A DNA stretch of 64,000 bases, from the NCBI RefSeq assembly GCF_014168535.1, contig NZ_CP060007.1, positions 2,232,001 through 2,296,000 on the forward strand, given 5' to 3'. This document shows, one piece after another, positions 45,408 to 53,173 of the stretch. Made by a program: the position numbers and the translations under genes. Position 1 is the stretch's first letter. Every line of letters begins with the position of its first letter. The stretch comes from Lacibacter sediminis (GTDB taxonomy: Bacteria > Bacteroidota > Bacteroidia > Chitinophagales > Chitinophagaceae). Under the pieces are notes generated by a model, which saw only the letters and a program-made list of their open reading frames with translations, had not been told where the DNA came from and did no database searches.

Positions 45408-45893
45408 ATGGGCTACACTGTTCCTGCACAAACACGCATCGGCCATGTGCATTTAAAAGTCTCCGATTTAGAACGTTCATTAGCTTTTTATCACGAACTG
45501 CTTGGTTTTGAAATTACGCAACGTTATGGTTCACAAGCCGTATTTATTTCAGCCGGTGGCTATCATCATCATATTGGGTTAAATACCTGGCACAGCAAAG
45601 GAGCAGGACCTGCACCTGTGAATGCGCCGGGTTTGTATCACACCGCTATTCTCTATCCCACACGAAAAGATCTGGCGTTGATATTGAAGCGTTTGCTGGA
45701 AGCAAAGTATCCGTTAACCGGTGCATCTGATCATGGCGTGAGTGAAGCGCTTTATTTAGATGATCCTGATGGAAATGGTGTTGAATTGTATTGGGATAAA
45801 CCAAAAGAGCGATGGCCTTTGGATACAAATGGAAATTTAGTAATGGTAAGCGAGCGATTGGATTTGGAGGGGTTGTTGAGGGAGGTGGAGTGA
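45408..45893 (+). CDS. VOC family (glyoxalase/extradiol dioxygenase-like) protein
   Basis: The 161-aa cytosolic protein has two betaalphabetabetabeta modules. RIGHVHLKVSDLERSLAFYHELLGFEI carries the first metal His, GLYHTAILYPTRKDLALIL the second, and DPDGNGVELYWD the metal Glu. This is the pattern of CatE/catechol-2,3-dioxygenase-like small proteins. An additional HHH sits at GYHHHIGLN. The three ligands look intact, so it should bind a divalent metal. The substrate is unknown. Confidence 0.85.
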   Translation: MGYTVPAQTRIGHVHLKVSDLERSLAFYHELLGFEITQRYGSQAVFISAGGYHHHIGLNTWHSKGAGPAPVNAPGLYHTAILYPTRKDLALILKRLLEAKYPLTGASDHGVSEALYLDDPDGNGVELYWDKPKERWPLDTNGNLVMVSERLDLEGLLREVE

Positions 45894-45950
45894 GTTTTGT
45901 TATGGGTGAAGCCCGGACAGCTTTTGCAGACACTTTCGGCGATTGAAATA

Positions 45951-46418
45951 TTAATCTAGTACTGCATTATGGAGGCTATGAAAGTTTTTATAATAGCGTG
46001 ATTTGATTTTTAATTTTCGTCCTTCTATGGTTTGAATATGAAGAGTATAATACTCGTTGTATTTTCCAAAAATGTTGTGATGTTGAAAACGATAAAATGC
46101 AGTTTCCCTTTTTAAACGAATATCCTTAGACGAAGGGAGTGTATATGTTTTTCTTCGAAGTCCGAACCAGTCTATGACTTTTATTTTTCCATCGATGATG
46201 ATAAACTTAGTAGTTGACCATGACAGAATGAACAATGGGAGTATTATGAAAAAAATCGAATAGAGTAAGCCTCTCAGAATAAAACTTAGGTTTCCTTTCT
46301 TTACCTCCTGAACATAGTCAACATCCCAAAAAATAACGAAGAAGCATGGGGCAATTATTAGGAACAAGATTAGATTGCAATAAAATAGTGTTTTGTCTGC
46401 TTTTGATATTGTTGTCAT
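45951..46418 (-). CDS. Membrane protein with two helices and a PH-like tail
   Basis: The 155-aa product has transmembrane segments at about residues 11-31 and 46-66. A C-terminal beta-rich domain follows (KFIIIDGKIKVIDWFGLRRKTYTL, YYTLHIQTIEGRKLKIKSRYYKN), resembling a bacterial PH domain of the YdbS/YdbT kind. The function is unknown. It lies just downstream of ispE on the same strand, with 34 bp between them. Confidence 0.65.
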   Translation of the reverse strand: MTTISKADKTLFYCNLILFLIIAPCFFVIFWDVDYVQEVKKGNLSFILRGLLYSIFFIILPLFILSWSTTKFIIIDGKIKVIDWFGLRRKTYTLPSSKDIRLKRETAFYRFQHHNIFGKYNEYYTLHIQTIEGRKLKIKSRYYKNFHSLHNAVLD

Positions 46419-46451
46419 AGATAAATAAATAGCTACCAGAAAGCGAATAGG

Positions 46452-47318
46452 TTAAATCACTTTGTATAAATAAGCGTCTGAGAATTTCAGCTCAGGTTCT
46501 TTCTCAAATATCCCAAACACCGTACTTCCACTTCCCGTCATGCTTGCATACACAGCACCTGCATCATACAATTGTTGTTTGATGCGTACAATCTCCGGAT
46601 GTGCTTTGCTTACCGGTTCTTCAAAATCATTGATGAGTTGGTCTTTCCAGGTTGAGATGGGTTGTTGAATGATCTGTTTGAGATCAGCTTTCTGCTCACT
46701 GTCTGGCCGCATTGAGCGGCCTGACAGATTCGCAAATGCCCAACCCGTATTAACATGTATACCCGGGTTTACAATGGCAAACTTGTAAGCCGATAAATCA
46801 AGATCAACTGTTTCTAACAGTTCACCTCTGCCAGTTGCAAAGCAAGGTTTGTTGATGATGAAGAACGGACAATCACTTCCCAATTGTAATGCATAATCGA
46901 TCAAATGTTGAGTTGACAAACCGAGTTGAAATTTATCTTTCAATAACTTCAACGCAAACGCACCATCGGCACTGCCACCACCTAAACCTGCACCCATGGG
47001 AATGGCTTTGTGCAAATGCATCTGAACGGGTGGGAGAGCAGGATAATCTTTTTTAAGTAAGTGATAGGCTTTAATACAGAGATTGTTAGCTTCGTCGCCG
47101 GTGATGGGGAGGCCGGTTGATGAGAAAGAAATGGGAGTGGTGAGTGGTGAGCCGTAAGTGTCATCCATCGTCTGTCGTCCATCGTCTCTTCGTATTACCT
47201 CCAACGCATCTCTCAACTGCACCGGATAAAAGACTGTTTCCAGGTTGTGATAACCATCTTCCCGTTTGTTGAGAATATGTAATCCGAGATTGATTTTACA
47301 ATTAGGGAAAACGATCAT
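46452..47318 (-). CDS. ispE: 4-diphosphocytidyl-2-C-methyl-D-erythritol kinase
   Basis: IspE phosphorylates CDP-methylerythritol in the MEP isoprenoid pathway. It is a 288-aa GHMP kinase: start CKINLGLHILNKREDGYHNL, ATP loop PMGAGLGGGSADGAFAL, and C-terminal ASMTGSGSTVFGIF. Two segments look inserted. One (around RQTMDDTYGSPLTT) is encoded by heptamer arrays. The other (around LSGRSMRPDSEQ) is encoded by a palindrome with a 12-bp stem. Both lie outside the catalytic motifs, so the enzyme is probably active. Confidence 0.94.
   Translation of the reverse strand: MIVFPNCKINLGLHILNKREDGYHNLETVFYPVQLRDALEVIRRDDGRQTMDDTYGSPLTTPISFSSTGLPITGDEANNLCIKAYHLLKKDYPALPPVQMHLHKAIPMGAGLGGGSADGAFALKLLKDKFQLGLSTQHLIDYALQLGSDCPFFIINKPCFATGRGELLETVDLDLSAYKFAIVNPGIHVNTGWAFANLSGRSMRPDSEQKADLKQIIQQPISTWKDQLINDFEEPVSKAHPEIVRIKQQLYDAGAVYASMTGSGSTVFGIFEKEPELKFSDAYLYKVI
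46699..46727. repeat. Palindrome inside ispE
   Basis: A 12-bp stem with one mismatch (46699-46710 with 46716-46727) has loop ATTGA. It is read in frame and encodes part of a segment that looks extra compared with other IspE proteins. Confidence 0.7.
47135..47185. repeat. Heptamer arrays inside ispE
   Basis: GAGTGGT is repeated twice exactly (47135-47148) plus a partial third unit. After a gap come CCATCGT, CTGTCGT and CCATCGT (47165-47185). ispE is read through both in frame. Confidence 0.78.
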
Positions 47319-47321
47319 TCG

Positions 47322-47356
47322 GGAATGAAAAATGAGAAATGAAAAATATTAAATGA
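47322..47356. repeat. Heptamer array upstream of ispE
   Basis: Five 7-mers of the nAAATGA type (GGAATGA, AAAATGA, GAAATGA and two variants) begin 4 bp upstream of the ispE start codon. Confidence 0.7.
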
Positions 47357-47387
47357 AAAAGTAAATGATGCTTTGCAGCATCATCAA

Positions 47388-47984
47388 TTATTTCTTCCTG
47401 TTCGATAACTCATCACGGATAGCGATGGCCCTGATGTAATCTTCCTGCTCCAGAACATCATTGAGTAAGGTTTGTAATTCTTCGATGCTGAGTGATTTCA
47501 AATCTTCTTTTTCTTCGCCGCTGCTGCTAACCTGTGAACTGCTAACCGCTACCTCTTCTTTTTTCTTCTCTTCGTCTTCCATTAAAATACCTGCACTTTC
47601 AAGAATATTCTCGTAGGTATAAATGGGGCATCCGAAACGAACGGCCAATGCGAGTGCGTCGCTGGTACGGCTGTCGATCTCAACTGTATCATGGTCAGTT
47701 GAGCAAAGCAGTTTGGAGTAGAAGATACCTTCCTGCAGATCGTTGATCACTATTTCATGCAGCTCCACGTTAAACGCCATCATGAAATTCTTCATCAGGT
47801 CATGGGTAAGCGGGCGACTGGGTTGCATACGTTCAAGTGCCACAGCGATGGCCTGTGCTTCAAAACCGCCGATTACAATGGGTAACCGACGCAATCCGTT
47901 TACTTCACCTAACACCACAGCATAGCTATGTGTTTGGGTAATGCTGTGCGAGAGGGCAACTATTTCCAGTTCGATCTTTTTCAT
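47388..47984 (-). CDS. Bifunctional nuclease (DUF151) domain protein with UVR motif
   Basis: The 198-aa protein has an N-terminal DUF151/bifunctional nuclease domain (residues 1-130: RLPIVIGGFEAQAIAVALE, DGIFYSKL-like EGIFYSKLL, IDSRTSDALALAVRFGCPIYT). A Ser/Glu/Lys-rich linker leads to a C-terminal UVR motif (LQTLLNDVLEQEDYIRAIAIRDEL). This BFN-UVR fusion is common in Bacteroidota. The linker segment SSSQVSSS is encoded by a heptamer array. The UVR motif mediates protein contacts in UvrB/UvrC. The physiological role here is unknown. Confidence 0.9.
   Translation of the reverse strand: MKKIELEIVALSHSITQTHSYAVVLGEVNGLRRLPIVIGGFEAQAIAVALERMQPSRPLTHDLMKNFMMAFNVELHEIVINDLQEGIFYSKLLCSTDHDTVEIDSRTSDALALAVRFGCPIYTYENILESAGILMEDEEKKKEEVAVSSSQVSSSGEEKEDLKSLSIEELQTLLNDVLEQEDYIRAIAIRDELSNRKK
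47524..47551. repeat. Degenerate heptamer array in the BFN/UVR linker
   Basis: Four 7-mers (CTGCTAA, CCTGTGA, then ACTGCTA and ACCGCTA) keep the 7-base lattice and encode part of the serine-rich linker. Confidence 0.55.
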
Positions 47985-48047
47985 AACCTGTCGGCAAATT
48001 TAAGGGCTTTGAGTTGAATAAAACAGGAGAATAAATAGCTAAAAATA

Positions 48048-48131
48048 TGATAGCCTTCAGCCGATAGTCGCCAGTAAATCACTAACAACATTCAGCCAAA
48101 GGCTATCAACTATAAACTATCGGCTACAGGC
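48048..48131. repeat. Twelve-unit heptamer array with inverted ends
   Basis: Twelve contiguous 7-mers, mostly ending in C (for example TATCAAC, TATCGGC), run from 63 bp upstream of the BFN gene start to 4 bp from the etfA stop. AGCCGATAGT (48059-48068) and ACTATCGGCT (48116-48125) are exact inverse complements. They are identical to the arms of the array at 21640. Confidence 0.78.
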
Positions 48132-48135
48132 TGCT

Positions 48136-49101
48136 TTAAGCTACTCCTTTGAGCTTCTTCACTTCCTGTATCATTTTTGGTACTACATCAAAAGCATCGC
48201 CCACAATACCATAGTCGGCTGCTTTAAAGAATGGAGCTTCGGGATCTTTATTGATCACAACGATCACCCTGCTGCGGTTTACACCGGCAAGATGTTGAAT
48301 AGAACCACTGATGCCGATTGCGATATAAAGATTTGGTGCAATGGCGCCTCCTGTTTGTCCCACATGTTCGTGGTGCGGACGCCAATGTGCATCAGCTACC
48401 GGACGGCTACATGCAGTAGCAGCACCAAGCAAGCCTGCCAATTCTTCGATCATGCCCCAGTTCTCAGGTCCTTTTAAACCACGGCCACCACTTACTACCA
48501 GTTCAGCTTCGCTCAATGGAACCTGACCGGTTACCTTATTGGTTGCCGTTACTTTCACTTTTGCTGCATCAACAGTTACGTTTGCCGCAACTACTTCCGC
48601 TGTTCCTTCACCTGCCTCAGTTTTAAATGAGTTAGGACTGATGGAAAGAATTTTTACCGGAGTGTTCACTGCAATATGCGCAAACGCCTTTCCGCTGAAC
48701 ACCCCTTTCTTTACAACAAAGCCATTGCCTGTATCGGGTAAGCCAACTGCACCAGCCACCAAACCTGCTTTTAAACGTGCACTCAGTCGTGGAGAAACAG
48801 CTTTACCTGTTACATTATGCGAAAGAACGATCACGGTTGCGCCTGCAGCAGTTGCCACATCGGCAATTGCTTTGGCATAAACCTGTGCATCCACATGATT
48901 CAATGTGTCATTCGCAACTTGATGAATTTTTGAAACGCCATATTTTCCTAAAGCAGCAACATCATCGGCCACGGTTCCTAACAAAACGCCTTCAGCATTT
49001 GTGCCGAGTTGTTTTGCTAATTGTGCACCATAGGTTAATGCTTCAAACGAAGATTTTTTTACATGACCTTCGGCAGAGTCTATGAATATTAAAACAGACA
49101 T
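48136..49101 (-). CDS. etfA: Electron transfer flavoprotein alpha subunit
   Basis: The 321-aa FAD-binding subunit takes electrons from acyl-CoA and other dehydrogenases. The N-terminal alpha/beta domain is followed by the FAD domain, with VVSGGRGLKGPENWGMIEELA, TGGAIAPNLYIAIGISGSIQHLAG and VVINKDPEAPFFKAADYGIVGD. All flavin contacts expected for the family are present. It lies downstream of etfB on the same strand, with a 77-bp gap filled by heptamer arrays, and is probably co-transcribed. Confidence 0.96.
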   Translation of the reverse strand: MSVLIFIDSAEGHVKKSSFEALTYGAQLAKQLGTNAEGVLLGTVADDVAALGKYGVSKIHQVANDTLNHVDAQVYAKAIADVATAAGATVIVLSHNVTGKAVSPRLSARLKAGLVAGAVGLPDTGNGFVVKKGVFSGKAFAHIAVNTPVKILSISPNSFKTEAGEGTAEVVAANVTVDAAKVKVTATNKVTGQVPLSEAELVVSGGRGLKGPENWGMIEELAGLLGAATACSRPVADAHWRPHHEHVGQTGGAIAPNLYIAIGISGSIQHLAGVNRSRVIVVINKDPEAPFFKAADYGIVGDAFDVVPKMIQEVKKLKGVA

Positions 49102-49104
49102 GAA

Positions 49105-49180
49105 ATTTCAGATTTTAGATTTACGATTTTAGTTGTAACACAAGTGGCAATCTGCATTCTGCAATCGCCAATCTGCAATT
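49105..49180. repeat. Two heptamer arrays between etfB and etfA
   Basis: The first array (49105-49132) has ATTTTAG twice with ATTTCAG and ATTTACG. The second (49146-49180) has five units of the nnCAATC type (for example GGCAATC then TGCATTC). The second overlaps the etfB stop codon. Confidence 0.78.
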
Positions 49181-49922
49181 AGATCACCTTGGCTTCTTCA
49201 TGCAGCAATCTCACCAATTCTCCTACGTTTTCCGGGTCTACCAATTTTACACCGGCTTTTGCAGGAGGCAGTTCAAATGAAGCAACAGATGTTAATGCAT
49301 CTACTGCAACCGGTTCCACTGCTTTCAACGGTTTGGTACGAGCACCCATAATGCCTTTCATATTCGGGATGCGTTGTTCGGCCATTCCTTTCTGGCAACT
49401 AACAACCACGGGCAGACTAACCTCGCAGGTTTCTTCGCCACCTTCAACTTCACGATCGATGGTTGCAACATTACCATTCAGATCAAACTTGGTTGCAAGT
49501 GATACATAAGGTTGATCAAGTAACTCGGCAACCATACCGCCAATTGAAGAGCCGTTGTAATCAATGGTTTCTTTTCCGGTGAAAACAAGATCGTAAGCTC
49601 CCTGTTTTGCCACTTCAGCAATTTGTGCAGCGATGTAAAAACTGTCGTGACTATCAGAGTTCACACGAATAGCTTCATCACCACCCAAAGCCAATGCTTT
49701 GCGGATGATGGGATCTGCATCTGCAGGTCCAACTGTTACAAGATGAATCACTACAGACGGATCTTTTTCCTTCAGTTCAATAGCACGCACCAATGCATAC
49801 CATTCATCGTAGGGATTAATGATCCACTGTACACCATCCTGCGCAAACTTTGTGTTGTTATCGGTGAAAGCTATTTTTGCCGTGGTATCAGGCGTTTTAC
49901 TGATACAAACTAAAATCTTCAT
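49179..49922 (-). CDS. etfB: Electron transfer flavoprotein beta subunit
   Basis: The 247-aa partner of EtfA binds AMP and docks dehydrogenases. Landmarks are KILVCISKTPDTTAKIAF, the conserved INPYDEWYALVRAIELKEK, DLVFTGKETIDYNGSSIGGMVAELL, and the ETF-beta signature region VEGGEETCEVSLPVVVSCQKG. The length is normal. The stop codon lies in a heptamer array. It starts the etfB-etfA operon; no dehydrogenase gene is adjacent. Confidence 0.95.
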   Translation of the reverse strand: MKILVCISKTPDTTAKIAFTDNNTKFAQDGVQWIINPYDEWYALVRAIELKEKDPSVVIHLVTVGPADADPIIRKALALGGDEAIRVNSDSHDSFYIAAQIAEVAKQGAYDLVFTGKETIDYNGSSIGGMVAELLDQPYVSLATKFDLNGNVATIDREVEGGEETCEVSLPVVVSCQKGMAEQRIPNMKGIMGARTKPLKAVEPVAVDALTSVASFELPPAKAGVKLVDPENVGELVRLLHEEAKVI

Positions 49923-50028
49923 GCAAGCAAATTTTGTATGAGGTTAAAAATAGTTGTTTATGCAACTATACAAAGATAAAGGTTTGTGCTTCACGGCAGC
50001 AATATTGTAGCAAAAAAAATTCACAGTT

Positions 50029-50340
50029 ATGGAGAGAATTGAACAGTTGAAGAAATTTCTGGAAGCAAATCCCACCGATAGTTTTCTAAAGCATGCGTTG
50101 GCGCTGGAATATATTAAGCTGGGCGATGATGAAACAGCCAGGAAAGTATTTGAAGGATTACTGGCGGATGAGCCGGGTTATGTTGGTTCTTATTATCATC
50201 TCGGTAAATTATTTGAGCGGATTGGTGATAACGATAAAGCCATTGAATGGTACCAAAATGGAATGCAGGTAGCCAAAGAAAAAGGCGAGCAACATGCGTT
50301 TGGTGAGTTGAGAGGGGCTTGGGAGGAGTTGACGTTTTAA
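50029..50340 (+). CDS. Small tetratricopeptide repeat protein
   Basis: The 103-aa cytosolic protein is built of about two and a half TPR units: SFLKHALALEYIKLGDDETARKVFEGLL, then GSYYHLGKLFERIGDNDKAIEWYQNGM. It probably mediates protein contacts. The partner is unknown. It is divergent from etfB across ~105 bp and precedes higB by 155 bp. Confidence 0.8.
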   Translation: MERIEQLKKFLEANPTDSFLKHALALEYIKLGDDETARKVFEGLLADEPGYVGSYYHLGKLFERIGDNDKAIEWYQNGMQVAKEKGEQHAFGELRGAWEELTF

Positions 50341-50467
50341 TGTTTTTATTTACCGGCATTTGTGCCCTGAACTATCTTTTGTTGCGTCGCACACTTGTAC
50401 TACTTTGCCTATATCATCTTTAAGTTTTTGTAAGAGGTTACTCCAACATTGGAAACAATATAAATAA

Positions 50468-50486
50468 ATTCCCTAATTTTGGGAAT
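50468..50486. promoter_or_regulatory. Palindromic operator over the higBA promoter
   Basis: ATTCCC (50468-50473) and GGGAAT (50481-50486) are exact inverted arms around a 7-nt centre. The centre plus G forms TAATTTTG, a perfect -7 element. HigA-type antitoxins autorepress, so this is the likely HigA binding site (inference). Confidence 0.6.
50474..50481 (+). promoter_or_regulatory. higBA -7 element (TAATTTTG)
   Basis: An exact TAnnTTTG lies 14 bp before the higB ATG. A TTG at 50448-50450 is 23 nt upstream, within the known spacing range for Bacteroidota promoters. Confidence 0.55.
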
Positions 50487-50495
50487 ATCTTAGAA

Positions 50496-50807
50496 ATGGA
50501 GGTATATTTCAATAACACTAATCTGGAAAAACTTTACGTCGGTTTGCCCGTTGCGGGTAAGTTGAAATATAATAAAGAGATAATTGAGAAATTTAGAACG
50601 AAGGTGGATATTCTTAAGAACGTTGAGAATACGAACGAATTGAGAGAATTCAAAAGTTTGAACTTCGAAGCATTGAAAGGAAATAAGAAAGGATTGTATT
50701 CGATAAGGGTTGATTTGAAATATCGATTAGAGTTTAAAATTGAAAAGAATAAGATCAGTGTCAGTGAAATTGTTTTTATTGAGGATTTGTCAAATCATTA
50801 TAGATAA
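50496..50807 (+). CDS. higB: RelE/HigB-like toxin
   Basis: The 103-aa protein has a ParE/RelE-superfamily fold pattern: NKEIIEKFRTKVDILKNVENTNELREFKSLNFEALKGNKKGLYSIRVDLKYRLEFKI, ending in IEDLSNHYR. The Tyr-Arg C-terminal end and the SIR-x-YR-type strand are typical of HigB ribosome-dependent mRNA endonucleases. It is followed by higA with a 1-nt overlap (TAATG), the toxin-first order typical of HigBA. The transcript leader appears very short. Confidence 0.85.
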   Translation: MEVYFNNTNLEKLYVGLPVAGKLKYNKEIIEKFRTKVDILKNVENTNELREFKSLNFEALKGNKKGLYSIRVDLKYRLEFKIEKNKISVSEIVFIEDLSNHYR

Positions 50808-51106
50808 TGGGATCATATAAAGTCATAGGAAAATACGGAAAAGAACTTGTGTCTGATGTGTTATTACATCCTGGTTCTGTTTTGGGCGATGAACTTACTG
50901 CACGGGCAATTCCTCAAAAGGACTTTGCGGCGTTATTGGACATGCGTGCATCGCATTTGAACGAGTTAATCAAAGGCAAACGTCATATTTCGGCATTGCT
51001 TGCATTAAAGCTTGAGCAGCATCTCAAAATCAGCGCAGGCTTTTGGATGCGTTTACAGGTAGAGTATGATTTAAAAATGGCAAAAAAGCAACTGAAGGTT
51101 GCATAA
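50807..51106 (+). CDS. higA: HigA-family XRE antitoxin
   Basis: The 99-aa protein has a helix-turn-helix (GDELTARAIPQKDFAALLDMRASHLNELIKGKRHISALLALKLEQHL) and the family tail AGFWMRLQVEYDLKMAKKQ. It neutralises HigB and probably represses the operon through the palindrome at 50468-50486. The start codon overlaps the higB stop by one base, so translation is coupled. It is followed 7 bp later by tilS, which may be transcribed from the same promoter. Confidence 0.88.
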   Translation: MGSYKVIGKYGKELVSDVLLHPGSVLGDELTARAIPQKDFAALLDMRASHLNELIKGKRHISALLALKLEQHLKISAGFWMRLQVEYDLKMAKKQLKVA

Positions 51107-51113
51107 GTTTTTC

Positions 51114-52496
51114 ATGCAACTTCTTTCCCGTTTTCAACAATACATTCAACAACATCATCTTTTTCAAACAAAAGATCAACTACTGCTGGCCGTTAGCGGC
51201 GGCGTAGACAGTGTAGTGTTGGCAGACCTTTGTCATAAAGCAGGCAATCAATTCATCATTGCTCATTGCAATTTTCAATTGAGAGGAGAGGAGAGTGATG
51301 CAGATGAACTATTTGTTAGATCACTTGGTGAGAAATACAAGGTTGAAGTATTGGTGAAGAAATTTGATACAAAGGAATATGCAGCTACAAATAAATTATC
51401 GATCCAGGAAGCAGCAAGAGCATTACGGTATATGTGGTTTGAGGAATTGGTGAATGGTCAATGGTCAATGGTCAATGGTCAATCGCCAGGTGAAGCTCAT
51501 CACTCATCACTCATCACTCATCTCCTCACTGCCCATCATGCTGATGATAATATCGAAACTCTGCTCATGAATTTCTTCCGTGGTACAGGGCTGCATGGAC
51601 TCACCGGTATACCGGCTGCGAACGGACATATAAAACGACCTTTATTATCATTTACTAAACAGGAGTTGTTGGATTATGCAACAGCAGAAGGTCTGCAGTT
51701 CAGGGAAGATTCATCCAATCAATCGTCCAAATACACCCGTAACTTTTTCCGGAATGAAATTATTCCTGCCATTGAAAAGGTATATCCACAGGTAAAAACA
51801 AATCTCACGGACAACATCAATCGCTTTTTAGAAATTGAGCAGTTATACAAACTGTCTACACAAGCCATCATTAAAAAACTGTGCAGAATTAAAGGCAAAG
51901 AAATTCATATTCCTGTAAAACAATTACTACAGTACAATAACAAAGCATTGATCTATGAGATCATTCATCCTTATGGTTTTTCTGAAAAGCAGATCGATGA
52001 AGTACTGAAGTTAGCCGAGAGTGATTCAGGTAAGTATATCGACTCACCTGCTTTTCATTACCGCATCATCAAACACAGGCATTGGTTTATTATTTCTCCT
52101 GTGCAGTCTGCTGAATCTGTCACTCTCATCATCGAAGAAAACGATGAGAGAGTTCTGTTTGAAGATGGGCATTTGTTGTGCAGGAAAATCGATGCATCAA
52201 AAGTTGATCTGAACTCATCCAATACTATCGCATTGCTCGATGCAAAGGGAATCACCTTTCCTTTGTTACTGCGTAAATGGAAAACAGGTGATTATTTCTA
52301 TCCACTTGGTATGAAGAAGAAAAAGAAAGTGGCCCGTTTTCTTATCGATGCAAAACTATCCAAACCACAAAAAGAAAAAGTGTGGGTATTGGAAAGTAAC
52401 AGGAAGATCATTTGGGTGGTCGGTCACCGTATTGATGACCGGTTCAAACTGATTCCTTCAACAAAAGATGTGTTGCAGATCAGCTATACTGTTTAA
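51114..52496 (+). CDS. tilS: tRNA(Ile)-lysidine synthase
   Basis: TilS modifies C34 of tRNA-Ile(CAU) to lysidine, allowing AUA decoding; it is normally essential. The P-loop motif is LLAVSGGVDSVVLADL, then CNFQLRGEESDADE, LLTAHHADDNIETLLMNFFRGTGLHGLTGI and the C-terminal TilS domain. I start at ATG 51114 (MQLLSRF). Just before TAHHADDN there is an insertion (around NGQWSMVNGQ to HHSSLITH) encoded by two heptamer arrays. It is 7 bp after higA. The unusual linkage of an essential gene to a toxin-antitoxin module may be incidental. Confidence 0.95.
   Translation: MQLLSRFQQYIQQHHLFQTKDQLLLAVSGGVDSVVLADLCHKAGNQFIIAHCNFQLRGEESDADELFVRSLGEKYKVEVLVKKFDTKEYAATNKLSIQEAARALRYMWFEELVNGQWSMVNGQSPGEAHHSSLITHLLTAHHADDNIETLLMNFFRGTGLHGLTGIPAANGHIKRPLLSFTKQELLDYATAEGLQFREDSSNQSSKYTRNFFRNEIIPAIEKVYPQVKTNLTDNINRFLEIEQLYKLSTQAIIKKLCRIKGKEIHIPVKQLLQYNNKALIYEIIHPYGFSEKQIDEVLKLAESDSGKYIDSPAFHYRIIKHRHWFIISPVQSAESVTLIIEENDERVLFEDGHLLCRKIDASKVDLNSSNTIALLDAKGITFPLLLRKWKTGDYFYPLGMKKKKKVARFLIDAKLSKPQKEKVWVLESNRKIIWVVGHRIDDRFKLIPSTKDVLQISYTV
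51453..51524. repeat. Two perfect heptamer arrays inside tilS
   Basis: AATGGTC is repeated four times exactly (51453-51480). TCATCAC follows three times exactly (51497-51517), plus TCATCTC. Sixteen bases separate them. tilS is read through both without a stop. Confidence 0.9.
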
Positions 52497-52520
52497 ATGA
52501 AACAGCTAGCCAAATTGCAT

Positions 52521-53135
52521 TTAGAAGTTAGGATGCATCAACTGATCAATGAAGCGATTAATAATATCGGGCTCCATCAATAAAGTAAACACAACACCCC
52601 AGGCCGCTCCCCATAAATGTGCGCTGTGATTTACGTTATCGCCACCTTTGCGATCCATGTAAATGGAGTAACCAACATACAAAGCAGCAAAAATTATTGC
52701 AGGTACAGGCAGAAAGAAAACATAGATCGTTTGCCATGGTGCCAACAGAATAAACGAAAATAAAACAGCAGTAACTGCACCCGATGCACCAAGGCTACGA
52801 TAGCTGTAATTGTTACGATGTTTGATGTAGGAAGGTATCTCCGACACGATGATGCCTGCAATATAGAAAAGCAGATAACCAGTCTTCCCGATTCTTGGGA
52901 TGAACAGGTATTCTTCCACCAAACGGCCAAAGAAATATAAGGTGATCATGTTAAATGCAAGATGGGGAATATCGGCATGTATCAAACCTGAAGTAATAAA
53001 ACGATAGAATTGTTTTTTCTCCTGTATCATCGGTGGCCAGAAGATAAGATCGTTGATGATCTTTTCACTGCTGAACGCTGTAAATGAGATGATACAAGTG
53101 ATGATGATGATAATGACCGTAATTGTAAAATCCAT
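52521..53135 (-). CDS. Rhomboid family intramembrane serine protease
   Basis: The 204-aa protein has six predicted TMs. The rhomboid landmarks are LIHADIPHLAFNMITLYFFGRLVEEYL (loop 1 and TM2), the nucleophile motif GASGAVTAVLFS, and the catalytic His in NHSAHLWGAAWG. The catalytic Ser/His dyad is present. It is convergent with tilS (24 bp). The natural substrates are unknown. Confidence 0.9.
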   Translation of the reverse strand: MDFTITVIIIIITCIISFTAFSSEKIINDLIFWPPMIQEKKQFYRFITSGLIHADIPHLAFNMITLYFFGRLVEEYLFIPRIGKTGYLLFYIAGIIVSEIPSYIKHRNNYSYRSLGASGAVTAVLFSFILLAPWQTIYVFFLPVPAIIFAALYVGYSIYMDRKGGDNVNHSAHLWGAAWGVVFTLLMEPDIINRFIDQLMHPNF

Positions 53136-53173
53136 GCTATCTATGTGTTTGTTTTCAAAACTAATGAGAAATG

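Noticed and set aside
51453..51524. CRISPR-like array
   Set aside because: The units are 7 bases without spacers and no cas genes are present.
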